64,000 nt of DNA from Hoyosella subflava DQS3-9A1 (GTDB taxonomy: Bacteria; Actinomycetota; Actinomycetes; Mycobacteriales; Mycobacteriaceae): NCBI RefSeq assembly GCF_000214175.1, contig NC_015564.1:4278001-4342000 (forward strand). Direction: 5' to 3'. How positions within the stretch are numbered: the first letter of the stretch is position 1; every line of letters starts with the position of its first letter. The notes under the pieces are model-generated. The model was not told the origin of the DNA. It saw nothing but the letters and a program-made list of their open reading frames with translations, and searched no databases. Position numbers and translations under genes: made by a program. This document shows, in pieces, positions 1 through 8,343 of this stretch.

Positions 1-1
1 G

Positions 2-151
2 CTGCCGGTGATGGCGGTGCGGCTCTTCTCCGCTATCGATCTGGCCGCGCGACCCAATGCTGCTGCGGCCGCCAGCGTTTCAGTCGCACTCTGTCTGGTG
101 ACGCTCGCCGCCGCGCTGTTCGTCCTCAGGAGGTCGTCGCTGTGGCGGTAG
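2..151 (+). CDS. ABC transporter permease, C-terminal fragment
   Basis: The frame is open from the window edge to a TAG at 149-151. The last 49 residues contain a hydrophobic helix (SVALCLVTLAAALFVL) followed by a short basic tail, which fits the end of a membrane permease. It overlaps the next permease gene by 10 bases, so the two are translationally coupled. Only the end is present. The identity comes from its hydrophobicity and the ABC permease and ATPase that follow. It is probably the first of two permease subunits of the same importer. Confidence 0.6.
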   Translation: MPVMAVRLFSAIDLAARPNAAAAASVSVALCLVTLAAALFVLRRSSLWR

Positions 152-918
152 GCACCGTGGCAAGGGCCGGACGAGTGCTGCTCGTGGTGTGGTTCTTGCT
201 GCCGCTCGTCCCGATTCTTCTGTGGTCAGTGGCGAACCAGTGGCGATTTCCCGCGCTGTCTCCTTCGGAATGGGGACTCACGGGACTCCGGAGCGCCCTG
301 TCAGCAGGTGCCGTCGACGCCTTCGCGACCTCGGCGATACTTGGCGTGAGCGTTGCCGGACTGGCAACCCCGGCGGGTGCGCTGGCGGCCAGGGGGCTCG
401 TTCTGCACAGGGTTCATTTTCGCGGTCCTGCCGCTGCGCTGCTGCTCGCCCCCCTGGCGTTCCCGCCATTCGCCGTCGCGATGGGGCTGGACGTTCTGAT
501 CCTGCGCGCGGGTATCCCCAATCTGATCGGGGCAGTGCTGATTCTGACGGTGGTGGCCATCCCCTATACGACCTACATCATGCGCGTGGGGTTCGGTGCT
601 TACGACATCCGGTATGAGGAGGAGGCCCGCACATTGGGCGCGTCGCACTGGGTGGTGTTCTGGCAGGTTCAGATACCCCTTCTTGCGCCTGCTATCGCCA
701 CCGCTGGCTTCCTGGCATTTCTCGTCGGATGGACTGACTACATCGTGACGCTCCTTGTCGGGGGAGGCCGACTGGTTTCCGTTCCCGTTCTTGTAGGTGC
801 GTTCGCATCTGGCTCAGGCAATCAGCCGGTGGTAGCGGCGCTCTCTGTCGCTGCTATCGCACCGCCACTCGTATTGTTGCTGCTGTTATGGCGCCTGCGA
901 GGAAGGAGAGCCCCATGA
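142..918 (+). CDS. ABC transporter permease subunit
   Basis: A 258-residue integral membrane protein with about six hydrophobic helices. The BPD-transporter EAA loop is visible as EEEARTLGASHWVVFWQ at about residues 155-171, the site that docks the ATPase. GTG at 142 is favoured because AGGAGG lies at 128-133, eight bases upstream. The gene overlaps the preceding permease and ends in an ATGA overlap with the ATPase gene, so all three form one operon. The subfamily looks like the spermidine/putrescine, iron and thiamine importers. The substrate cannot be told because the binding protein lies outside the window. Confidence 0.85.
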   Translation: MAVGTVARAGRVLLVVWFLLPLVPILLWSVANQWRFPALSPSEWGLTGLRSALSAGAVDAFATSAILGVSVAGLATPAGALAARGLVLHRVHFRGPAAALLLAPLAFPPFAVAMGLDVLILRAGIPNLIGAVLILTVVAIPYTTYIMRVGFGAYDIRYEEEARTLGASHWVVFWQVQIPLLAPAIATAGFLAFLVGWTDYIVTLLVGGGRLVSVPVLVGAFASGSGNQPVVAALSVAAIAPPLVLLLLLWRLRGRRAP

Positions 919-1982
919 GTGCGCTCTCGCTTCGCTCACTCACGAAAGCATTCAATGAAGGTGCCGTGATCCGGGACATCGACCTCGACGTCGCCGCCGG
1001 TGACTGTGTCGCCGTCCTCGGACCTTCCGGTGCTGGTAAGAGCACGATCCTACGCCTCATCGCGGGACTGGAGCCAGCGTCTTCAGGCACGGTTGCACTC
1101 GGTGACCGCAATATCGATGGAGTTCCCGCAGAACGACGCGGTGTCGCCCTGATGTTCCAGCGGCCGTTGCTCTTTCCTCACCTCAACGCTCTGGACAATG
1201 TCGCGTTTTCGGCCCGCTCGTCCGGAAAGTCGAAACGTTCCTCCCGACTGCATGCGCAGTCCTACCTTGAACTAGTACAGCTTGGCGATTACGCGTACCG
1301 TCGCGCCACGGAACTCTCCGGTGGTCAGGCCCAGCGGGTAGCGCTCGCGCGTGCACTCGCCGCCGAACCTCGCGTTCTTCTGCTGGACGAGCCGTTCAGT
1401 GCACTGGACCCACAGTTGCGAGGCGAAATGCACAGCCTCTTGCGCCAGATTCGCCGCGAGCTTTCGCCGACCATTCTCCTCGTCACCCACGATCAGCATG
1501 AAGCCGCAGTTCTCGCCGACCGGATGGCGATTCTGCTCGACGGCACCATCGCGCAGATCGATACCCCGCACCACATTTACACCCGTCCCCGGTCTCTCGC
1601 CGTGCACCGGATGATGGGCGGTATCAACGAGATCTTCGGTGACGTCCGGGACGGTAAGCACCACTCGACGGCCGGTGTCTTGACCGTCAGCAACAGCTCG
1701 GGAGCCGGCACACTCGTGTTCCGCCATGAAGCTGTGGGCGTGAGCGGCGCGTCAGAGCCTGGGGACCTCGCCGGGGTCGTCGCCGGGATGGAAGTCATCG
1801 GCGCACGGCAGCGCCTCCACATCAACATAAACGGCGGGAACGTGACTGTCTGCGCGGAAGCACCTCCAACGCTGCATCTGCCACCAGGCTCACGCGTTTC
1901 CCTTCACATCCCGCAGGCGGCACGACACGTGATTCCAGACAAAGCCCCGGCAATGGTGTCGAGAATCCTGAAAAAGGGCTAG
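915..1982 (+). CDS. ABC transporter ATP-binding protein
   Basis: A 355-residue ATPase that energises the adjacent importer at the inner face of the membrane. Walker A GPSGAGKST is at residues 36-44, the signature LSGGQ at 134-138 and Walker B LLLDEP at 155-160, followed by the H-loop (VTHDQ). The C-terminal third (about 245-350) fits a TOBE substrate-sensing domain, as in PotA/FbpC/ThiQ-type ATPases. ATG 915 is preferred over an in-frame upstream start at 888, because GGAAGGAG precedes it and it makes an ATGA overlap with the permease stop. A hairpin follows the stop codon directly. Confidence 0.92.
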   Translation: MSALSLRSLTKAFNEGAVIRDIDLDVAAGDCVAVLGPSGAGKSTILRLIAGLEPASSGTVALGDRNIDGVPAERRGVALMFQRPLLFPHLNALDNVAFSARSSGKSKRSSRLHAQSYLELVQLGDYAYRRATELSGGQAQRVALARALAAEPRVLLLDEPFSALDPQLRGEMHSLLRQIRRELSPTILLVTHDQHEAAVLADRMAILLDGTIAQIDTPHHIYTRPRSLAVHRMMGGINEIFGDVRDGKHHSTAGVLTVSNSSGAGTLVFRHEAVGVSGASEPGDLAGVVAGMEVIGARQRLHININGGNVTVCAEAPPTLHLPPGSRVSLHIPQAARHVIPDKAPAMVSRILKKG

Positions 1983-2003
1983 CCCAAAAGCCGCATTTTG
2001 GGC
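1982..2003 (+). terminator. Hairpin after the ABC operon
   Basis: GCCCAAAA (1982-1989) and TTTTGGGC (1996-2003) form a perfect 8-bp stem with a 6-base loop. It begins on the last base of the ATPase stop codon. The T run lies inside the 3' arm rather than after it, so it is a hairpin terminator candidate without a classic U tail. Confidence 0.5.
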
Positions 2004-2034
2004 GATTTCGCGCTTAGGCTCGTAGGCGCCGCTC

Positions 2035-3450
2035 ATGCGGTCACTAATCGCGACTTTCGTGCGAAGGGCTTCCATCGTGTTCGCTTACACCCGTAAGTCA
2101 GGCGCCGCTATCACCACCGCCGTCGCCGCAGCTTTCTTTCTCGCCGCCTGCCAGTCAACCCCCGTGAATGATGAGACCGCTCCCCTGCCTGCGACTGGGC
2201 CTGATGACGAGGTAACCGCCGCAAGCTTCGAAGTGTGGGCACTCGACCAGGCTGACACCGTCGACGACGGTGGCGGCCTGCTGTACATCTGGAACGGAGA
2301 CGAACTGGGCAGCGGTGCGCCCCCAGATGCAACCGCTGAACTCATCGATCTCGGGGCCGCCGCGGAGGCCGCAGGGTGCGAACTCGCACAGCGGCCGCAC
2401 ATGGTTCTGCCAAACAACTCAACGCCGCCGACGCACATGATCATCTCCAATGTGGCGTCCGGTGATACTCACTTCATGGACATCGAGACCCGCGAAATCA
2501 CCGGCTGTGTCAACACGGCGGAAGGGTTTGAGGGTGCGGGCGGCTCCCACGCGGCGCATGCGAGCGTGGCGAGTCCTGACGACAGCTTCGTCATCGTTGC
2601 GGACATGAATCACGGTGACGACTCCGGCTACCTGCACAAAATTCAGACGGACTTCAGTTCGGACGCCTACGAACTCACCGAAACACTCGCGCTGGAGGAT
2701 TACGCGGCTGAACTCGAAAGTGACTTTGTTCGTCCGATCTGCCACGAGTTCACTTCCGACGGGCGTTTCGCCTATGTCACCCTGGCACAGGGTGGCCTCG
2801 TGATTGTGGATACCGGGACTGCTGACGGAAGCACGCCCATGGAGGTCGTGCAAGTACATCCGGCGGACACTATGCCCGGCTCCGGCTGCGGCGCGTTCCC
2901 CGTCTCTGATGACTTGATGCTCACCAACGGTGAGAGTGGCGCGTCTGGAGGCGACGATTTCCTGTTTTTCCACGACACCAGCGGAGTCAACGACGGTGCG
3001 TTCCCGGAACCTTTCACTCTCGAGTTGCCCGGAGAGGATACGCACGGCACAGCCTTCTGCACCGACGAGGATGAACGGGAGTACGCGCTCACATTCATGC
3101 GAGTAAGCAACGACATCAATGTCATTGACATCGAGGCACGCGACGTTGTCGCTACCGAATCGATGGCCACTGAATTCAGCCCAAATCCTGCACCAGACCT
3201 TGCTTATCTCAGGGACGGAAAGGTATTCGTCAGCCTGCGCGGCGCGGAGCCGCTGACAGCCATCACAAGCCTGGTCGACGGTGACCGGACGCCGGGTGTC
3301 GCGATCCTCACCGTTAGCGACGATTGCCGTGCCTTCACGTGGACCGAAGACGATTTGCTCGTCATGGAAGACAATCCGAATACGGTCGACATCGATGGCA
3401 GCGGAGTGTCGGCAGCAGATCCGCACGGACTGGCGGTCATCGAACGCTAA
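2035..3450 (+). CDS. Secreted lipoprotein, probable beta-propeller, unknown function
   Basis: A 471-residue exported protein. The N-terminus is basic, then hydrophobic, and ends in a lipobox LAAC at about residues 36-39, so it should be lipid-anchored outside the cytoplasmic membrane. The mature part is acidic and made of repeated strand-rich units with phrases such as SPDDSFVIVAD, TSDGRFAYVTL and VIVDTG, typical of WD40/YVTN-like propellers. GGSHAAHAS near residue 170 could bind metal, but that is speculation. A resemblance to AztD-type zinc chaperones was considered and cannot be shown here. It stands alone between the ABC operon and a convergent PLP-enzyme gene whose end it overlaps by four bases. 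Confidence 0.7.
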   Translation: MRSLIATFVRRASIVFAYTRKSGAAITTAVAAAFFLAACQSTPVNDETAPLPATGPDDEVTAASFEVWALDQADTVDDGGGLLYIWNGDELGSGAPPDATAELIDLGAAAEAAGCELAQRPHMVLPNNSTPPTHMIISNVASGDTHFMDIETREITGCVNTAEGFEGAGGSHAAHASVASPDDSFVIVADMNHGDDSGYLHKIQTDFSSDAYELTETLALEDYAAELESDFVRPICHEFTSDGRFAYVTLAQGGLVIVDTGTADGSTPMEVVQVHPADTMPGSGCGAFPVSDDLMLTNGESGASGGDDFLFFHDTSGVNDGAFPEPFTLELPGEDTHGTAFCTDEDEREYALTFMRVSNDINVIDIEARDVVATESMATEFSPNPAPDLAYLRDGKVFVSLRGAEPLTAITSLVDGDRTPGVAILTVSDDCRAFTWTEDDLLVMEDNPNTVDIDGSGVSAADPHGLAVIER

Positions 3451-4907
3451 AGCCGCGGTTCCCGCGTAGCCGCGCCCCCGAGATCATCCTCGACGAAACC
3501 CCCGTCGTGGGCGACCACGTTGCGTGCCAACGGAAGCTGATGGGATTCACTTTCGAGAATGTGCATCAAGTATCCGGCTGTGTTGGGCAGTGCCACAATG
3601 TCTCCCACGGCGACTCCATGGGGAAAGTTCAGTTCCCGACGCAGTATCAGCTCATCCTCGACACAGTACGCACCGACCAAGTACCCGGAGAACGGTTGAT
3701 TCGGCTGGCCCGATCCTGGGCCGCGCACGAGAACAGGATCTAACAGAAAATCCGCTGACGTCGATCGGCATTGCGTGCGGTTCATCTCCAAGCCGACCAG
3801 CGGAATGCCATCGCTGCTCCTCTTGCGGAACAGCACCCGCGCGAACGTCACACCACACCCGTCGAGCAGTGAACGGCCAGGTTCGCACCGCAGATGCACA
3901 CCGCGTTCCCGCAAATCGGATGCAAGCGTGCGGGCCCTATCACTCGAGTTCGAATACGCGTCGACTAGTGCGCTGAACCAATCTCCTCTGACGGGCGCCT
4001 GATAGTACGGGTATGTATTTCGGGTACCCACCAGAGCGCCCGCCTCCGCACGTCGCCCAAATCCATCGTTCCGCCACGTCAATGGAGGGCCCTCACCGAG
4101 AACAGCGGCCGTGTGTGCACTGTCGAAAGCGTCCCATTGGGCTTCGTCATTGAGGTAGCTCATTGGGATGCCACCGCCCATGTCGATGAACGTGGGGTTG
4201 TGTCCGCGCGGCCGAAGCTCATCTACGGCCGCGACGGCCTCGCTGAGAACCAGCGCACGATCACGTGCGGAGTATCCGTGGAGGTGAAAGTGAATGCCGT
4301 CGATGCGGAACCCGGCAGTATCGCGCGCATCCAGCCACTCAAGCCAGTCCGGCACCGTGAGACCAAAGCGGGTCGGAGCGATATCTCCATTTTGAGACGC
4401 GATACGCAGGGCCACCGGGGCAGGTTCTCCGTCGGCGCGCAGCGCAGCTGTGAGGGCGAGATACGCGTCCGCTTCGTCATGGTTGTCGAGGGCTACCGTT
4501 ACGCCCGTCGACAGGCTCAGCTCGAGCAGTCGCGGTGGTTTCACGGCGGCCGTGACGATGACGCTCCGTGGCGGCACTCCCCGTTCGAGAACCTGACGTA
4601 ATTCACGCTCAGAGGCGACGTCGACGCCAAGGCCCGCCTGGTTGGCCGCATCGACAAAGCTCAGTGCTTTGTTGGCTTTCCGCGCGAAAAACACCCGCAT
4701 ATCGACTCCGTGGAATGCGGCTGCATCAGTAAGCTCAGCAGCGTTTCGCCGGAGAGCCCCGGTGTGGATCACATTGACCGGTGAGCCGTATTCATTCACT
4801 ACCCGCTCGGTCGCTGCGGGATCTGAAAGCAGTTCGCTCATCCAGTTTTCCAGCCGCGCAGTGAGCGGTGGGAGCCCGGCGCACATCTTCCGAATATCGC
4901 TGTTCAT
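3447..4907 (-). CDS. PLP-dependent decarboxylase, fold type III (Y4yA-like)
   Basis: A 486-residue member of the DAP/ornithine/arginine decarboxylase superfamily. The PLP lysine sits in FARKANK (K77), followed by a TIM-barrel with HFHLHGY near residue 208, the phosphate-binding CEPGRSLLDG near 355, and GAYCVEDE near 427, where the family has its catalytic Cys-x-x-x-Asp. The length and the very divergent C-terminus fit the Y4yA-like branch better than LysA. ATG 4907 is preferred over an in-frame GTG at 4946, because it gives an ATGA overlap with the upstream gene and has GAGGGGA before it. It is third in an operon with an FAD/NAD(P)-binding protein and a SbnA-like enzyme. The substrate is unknown, possibly an amino acid or amino-acid conjugate. 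Confidence 0.8.
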   Translation of the reverse strand: MNSDIRKMCAGLPPLTARLENWMSELLSDPAATERVVNEYGSPVNVIHTGALRRNAAELTDAAAFHGVDMRVFFARKANKALSFVDAANQAGLGVDVASERELRQVLERGVPPRSVIVTAAVKPPRLLELSLSTGVTVALDNHDEADAYLALTAALRADGEPAPVALRIASQNGDIAPTRFGLTVPDWLEWLDARDTAGFRIDGIHFHLHGYSARDRALVLSEAVAAVDELRPRGHNPTFIDMGGGIPMSYLNDEAQWDAFDSAHTAAVLGEGPPLTWRNDGFGRRAEAGALVGTRNTYPYYQAPVRGDWFSALVDAYSNSSDRARTLASDLRERGVHLRCEPGRSLLDGCGVTFARVLFRKRSSDGIPLVGLEMNRTQCRSTSADFLLDPVLVRGPGSGQPNQPFSGYLVGAYCVEDELILRRELNFPHGVAVGDIVALPNTAGYLMHILESESHQLPLARNVVAHDGGFVEDDLGGAATREPRL

Positions 4908-6484
4908 GCGGTCCCCTCGATTCGCCCCATCACTCGGGCTGCCCATCGTTCAGGATGATCATGCAGCCCGCGATTCAGCGTGTCATTGCCGATCACCGTG
5001 TCTTCAGTAGGGCGGCCCAGCACGGACAGCCCGAACGTAGCGCCCCGCAGCCCCAGCGCTTGCGCGTCATCCGTGATCATGACGCCCCGGCGCCCGTCTG
5101 GAATCCACACGTCACCGGAAGCGCGCAAGGAGTCAGACAATGGGTCGATAATCTGGCGCCAGCCAGGCGGGGGCAGGACCGCGTCGACAAGGTGCTCGTA
5201 CGGTCCACCCTCATCCAGTTCCGCTGTGATGAAGTCCGGTACAACGAGGCCCGAGTCAATCAGCGCCAGTAGTTTCTCGGCGTTCACCAGCGGGGGCCCG
5301 AATGCGAAACGCTCTAGCGTGGCGGCGAGCGACATGAACATCGCCCAGTCCCGAGCCTGCATGTCGGGCCCCGGGTACCGGTCGACTACCGTGCGGTACC
5401 CAATCGCCCACGCGCGTCCCAGCGCATACGCGGGTCCAGGTAATTTCTCGCCACGGCTGACCTCCACTGAGTTACGGAATTCGGCGACGGCTCGAGCACC
5501 TGAATCCGTCGCTCGGGGTGTTTGCGCAGGGTCCCGGCCGGTCCGCAACGTTTCCGAAATCCGTCCTCGGTCGACAGGCGCACCCAATTCCCAGAGAATC
5601 GCGTGAGACGCGCCGACGATCGCTTCCTCCAGTGACTCCACGTCACCAACTCCAACAGCCGCCCACTCCTTGGTTGCCGCCTCAGCCGCGTCCCGAGGCA
5701 GCGCAATCTGTGGTTTAGCGTGCAGAAAAGCGCCTGAACGTGAACTCGGGAAGAGAGCACGCGGTTCGCTCCCACTGGGAACATAACGGCAATTCGCACC
5801 CTGCCCCTCGAAACGGCCACCACGGCCCTCGGTCAGAACCAGGGCCCCATCGATGAAAGTCAGTGCCGCGCCGCGGAACCGAACGCGTGAGTGCGGTGGG
5901 ATCACATCGAGGTTCTGGATCGGGTATACGGAGCTGATTGTCCGACCCGTACCCCTGGCGAGCGCTCCGTTCCATGATGACCCGTGGCCCACAGTCAGCA
6001 GCACCTCGTCGTACGGCCCGAGTTCGCTACCGGACACCACGTGCCATTTTCCGCCCTGGTCTCGTCTCAAGCCGGTGACAGCTGATGTTACGTGACGGAC
6101 CTTGACCCCCGGCGCAGCCGAAACCATGTGGTGGAACGACCATTCGAGATACGTGCCGACAGCGGCACGAGGCGGGAAACGCTCGGAAGCGATCAGCGGT
6201 TCAGCTTCCCGGGCCCACACTCGCCATGTCGGCCGACTCATATTCGTCCGGTGCTGCGGCCAGGCGGAAACAATGTCCGCATCGACGTTAAGGCGCAAAT
6301 ACTCCGGCAGCGCAGGCTGGTACGCAGCGCCGTGACCTGGTGGCTGCGGATCAAAAAGGTCGACGCGCAGCTTCTTCTGGGTGTCGCGCGAATGCGCCAG
6401 GATGGACTCGAGCGCGAACAGGCCCTTCGGGCCGGCACCAACGATGGCAACGGAGAACGCCGCCCCGGGAGTGCTTACAGCCAT
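4904..6484 (-). CDS. FAD/NAD(P)-binding protein
   Basis: A 526-residue protein with an N-terminal Rossmann dinucleotide fold, GAGPKG at residues 16-21, of the kind found in the NAD_binding_9 family of FAD-dependent oxidoreductases related to amino-acid N-hydroxylases. A second nucleotide-binding region (LLTVGHGS) occurs near residue 165. It overlaps the upstream SbnA-like gene by 10 bases and the downstream decarboxylase by 4, so the three proteins are probably made together. The likely role is an oxidation or hydroxylation step on the same amino-acid-derived product, which is inference from context. The reaction is not known. Confidence 0.72.
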   Translation of the reverse strand: MAVSTPGAAFSVAIVGAGPKGLFALESILAHSRDTQKKLRVDLFDPQPPGHGAAYQPALPEYLRLNVDADIVSAWPQHRTNMSRPTWRVWAREAEPLIASERFPPRAAVGTYLEWSFHHMVSAAPGVKVRHVTSAVTGLRRDQGGKWHVVSGSELGPYDEVLLTVGHGSSWNGALARGTGRTISSVYPIQNLDVIPPHSRVRFRGAALTFIDGALVLTEGRGGRFEGQGANCRYVPSGSEPRALFPSSRSGAFLHAKPQIALPRDAAEAATKEWAAVGVGDVESLEEAIVGASHAILWELGAPVDRGRISETLRTGRDPAQTPRATDSGARAVAEFRNSVEVSRGEKLPGPAYALGRAWAIGYRTVVDRYPGPDMQARDWAMFMSLAATLERFAFGPPLVNAEKLLALIDSGLVVPDFITAELDEGGPYEHLVDAVLPPPGWRQIIDPLSDSLRASGDVWIPDGRRGVMITDDAQALGLRGATFGLSVLGRPTEDTVIGNDTLNRGLHDHPERWAARVMGRIEGTA

Positions 6485-7473
6485 CCTTCGGCCTGCTCCC
6501 TCGTGAGCCCGAGCACCTCATGGACCCACGCATCGTCGTACACGGTTCCGGCGTACGGCATGCCGCCGTCATGAGCGATCAGCACGACCGTATCGGACGG
6601 ATCGAGTCCCGGCAGTCGGCTACGCACGGCAGCAACTACTCCTCCCGTTGACGCGCCCGCGATGATCGCTTCTCGCCGCGCCAGTAACCTGCAGCCGCGT
6701 ACACAGTCAGCTTCGGAAACCCTCACCACGTCGTCCGGGCGTGCACGAGTGGAAAGGTGAGTTTCCAGTCCCGCACCTAAACCCGGGAGATACCGCGTGT
6801 GCGGGCTCCCGCCGAAAAGCGCACTTCCTTCCGAATCGACCGCCGTAACCCGCGTTTTCAGGCCTCTTTTGTCTATATAGTTGCGGCATCCGGTCAACGT
6901 ACCGGTCGTGCTTGTCGCGACGAAAAGCTGATCAATCCTGCCATTTGCTTGTTCCGCTATCTCCGCCATGGTGCCGAACTCGTGAGCCTGCGGGTTCGCT
7001 GGATTTTCATACTGATTAAGATTCACCGCGCCGGGAATTGAGCCGACTATCCGCCTGACCTCCTTCAGGCGAGCAGCAAGCAAGTCCGATCCACCCGCTT
7101 GGTCAATCTCCACAATTCTGACATCGGCCCCCAGCGCTCGCATCATCGCGATCGTGGCCTTATTCGTCCGCGAATCGGCGACGCAAATAAACCGGACTTC
7201 CCGCTGCAGGCAAGATCGCGCGAGCGCGAGGCCAAGATTCCCCGAGCTCGACTCGACCACCGTGCCGCCACGCTGGAGTTGGCCGGTCCCAAAGGCGCTC
7301 TCGACCAGGGACGCCGCAGTGCGGTCCTTCGCACTGAAACCCGGATTAAACATCTCGAGTTTCATCAAAACGGTCTGGGATGCTTCGGGAAAAAGCCGCG
7401 CAAGATTTACCAGGGGTGTTCGCCCCACAAGCTCGGAGATATTCGAGGCTACTGCCAATGTCGGATTAGCCAT
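6475..7473 (-). CDS. Cysteine-synthase-family PLP enzyme, SbnA-like
   Basis: A 332-residue fold type II PLP enzyme. It has ELVGRTPLVNL at residues 14-24, the Schiff-base lysine in NPGFSAKDR (K49) and the asparagine loop SSSGNLG (75-81). The usual O-acetylserine sulfhydrylase loop is TSGNTG. SSSGNLG is the form I associate with SbnA, which makes N-(1-amino-1-carboxy-2-ethyl)glutamate for diaminopropionate synthesis. ATG 7473 is chosen over an in-frame GTG at 7503 because of GGGAAGGGA just upstream. It is first in its operon. No SbnB partner is nearby, so cysteine synthase or another beta-replacement role remains possible. Confidence 0.78.
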   Translation of the reverse strand: MANPTLAVASNISELVGRTPLVNLARLFPEASQTVLMKLEMFNPGFSAKDRTAASLVESAFGTGQLQRGGTVVESSSGNLGLALARSCLQREVRFICVADSRTNKATIAMMRALGADVRIVEIDQAGGSDLLAARLKEVRRIVGSIPGAVNLNQYENPANPQAHEFGTMAEIAEQANGRIDQLFVATSTTGTLTGCRNYIDKRGLKTRVTAVDSEGSALFGGSPHTRYLPGLGAGLETHLSTRARPDDVVRVSEADCVRGCRLLARREAIIAGASTGGVVAAVRSRLPGLDPSDTVVLIAHDGGMPYAGTVYDDAWVHEVLGLTREQAEGWL

Positions 7474-7523
7474 GAGAGAGTCCCTTCCCGGACCGGCATT
7501 CACGACAAGTCGGATGCGCAGCT

Positions 7524-7529
7524 ATTCTA
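7524..7529 (-). promoter_or_regulatory. Possible -10 element for the SbnA-like operon
   Basis: TAGAAT on the minus strand lies about 50 bases upstream of the SbnA-like start. No convincing -35 hexamer is seen at the expected distance, so this is a weak prediction. Confidence 0.25.
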
Positions 7530-7604
7530 CAAACGTGCCAGGATAGGTGTTGACTGCTCAGCACACTTTCCTGCCAAGTATGACTGGGGACACTGATAGT
7601 GGGC

Positions 7605-7636
7605 TGTGAGAGCGCACAATTATCGCGCATCTCACA
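7605..7636. promoter_or_regulatory. Imperfect palindrome, possible operator
   Basis: TGTGAGAGCGC (7605-7615) and GCGCATCTCACA (7625-7636) form an 11-bp inverted repeat with one bulged base around an AT-rich centre. It lies about 130 bases upstream of the SbnA-like start, between that gene and dedA. The size and symmetry suit a dimeric repressor. It does not match the IdeR, Zur or LexA consensus. Confidence 0.45.
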
Positions 7637-7673
7637 GGGATTAGCACAAGACGCACTCTCCTTCACCTGGGAA

Positions 7674-7691
7674 TTACGGACAAATCCGTAA
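7674..7691 (-). terminator. Hairpin after dedA
   Basis: TTACGGA (7674-7680) and TCCGTAA (7685-7691) pair perfectly with a four-base loop, six bases past the DedA stop codon. The stem is short and AT-rich and has no clear U tract, so it is either a weak terminator or a regulatory palindrome. Confidence 0.4.
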
Positions 7692-7697
7692 CGGCAG

Positions 7698-8318
7698 CTA
7701 GTCGGCCAGCTTGCGCTGCATCAACCTGTGAATTCCGAGCACTACGCCAACCACTACCACCGCGACAATGCCCGCCACCGCGGCTGCTGCTCCGGGATCG
7801 CTGCGCACCAAACCACCCGCGATCGCACCGAAGGATGCGAAGATCCCGATCCACACTGCTGCACCGATAGCCCACCACGCGATGACACGCCGATACGAAA
7901 TTCCGTGCGCAGCGGCAATGAAGGGCGCGAAACAGTGCATCAGAGGAAGCACGATCGCCAGCGCGATGAGCGGGCCGCCGCCACCGCCATGAAGGTACTT
8001 TTCCGTGCGTTCCCACGCTCGATGCCAGCGTGGGTGCCTAGCTGCCCACTCCTTGATCCGGCTGCCAAAAACAGCACCGAGAAAGAACCCGGCTGTCGCG
8101 CCCAGCACACATCCTGCGATGCCCGCGAGGATCACGGAAATCAGCTGCGCTGGGTGGTCGATACTGACACCCGCGATGAGAACCGTGATGTCACCAGGAA
8201 CGAACGGGCCCACGAAGGCGGTAGTGTGCACCATCATTAAGGCAGCGAATATCACCGCTACAAGGCCCGGGTGCTGCGCCGCTAGCCCGTGAAACAGCTC
8301 AACGATGTGAACTTCCAC
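7698..8318 (-). CDS. DedA family (VTT/SNARE-associated) membrane protein
   Basis: A 206-residue inner-membrane protein of usual DedA length. It has a re-entrant region and GPFVPGDITVLIAG near residues 36-49. The DedA core follows as GATAGFFLGAVFGSRIK and, further on, hydrophobic helices with PLMHCFAPFIAAAHG (about 125-139). The family acts in polyprenyl-phosphate or phospholipid flipping and in membrane-potential homeostasis. The usual FxGRxxPxxR motif is changed here to a form without the conserved arginine, so the transported lipid cannot be inferred. The start is GTG at 8318. It is a single gene ahead of the SbnA-like operon on the same strand. Confidence 0.75.
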   Translation of the reverse strand: MEVHIVELFHGLAAQHPGLVAVIFAALMMVHTTAFVGPFVPGDITVLIAGVSIDHPAQLISVILAGIAGCVLGATAGFFLGAVFGSRIKEWAARHPRWHRAWERTEKYLHGGGGGPLIALAIVLPLMHCFAPFIAAAHGISYRRVIAWWAIGAAVWIGIFASFGAIAGGLVRSDPGAAAAVAGIVAVVVVGVVLGIHRLMQRKLAD

Positions 8319-8343
8319 CCGGCAATCGTGTCACAGTGCCCAG

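Noticed and set aside
2010-2030. TTAGGCT segment upstream of the lipoprotein gene as a half IdeR box
   Set aside because: Only one half-site matches; the rest departs from the 19-base consensus.
2419-3426. 335-codon open frame on the minus strand
   Set aside because: It is antisense to the lipoprotein gene, which has a clear lipobox and propeller-like repeats.
4113-4601. 162-codon plus-strand frame inside the Y4yA-like decarboxylase gene
   Set aside because: It is antisense to conserved PLP-enzyme sequence and has no ribosome site.
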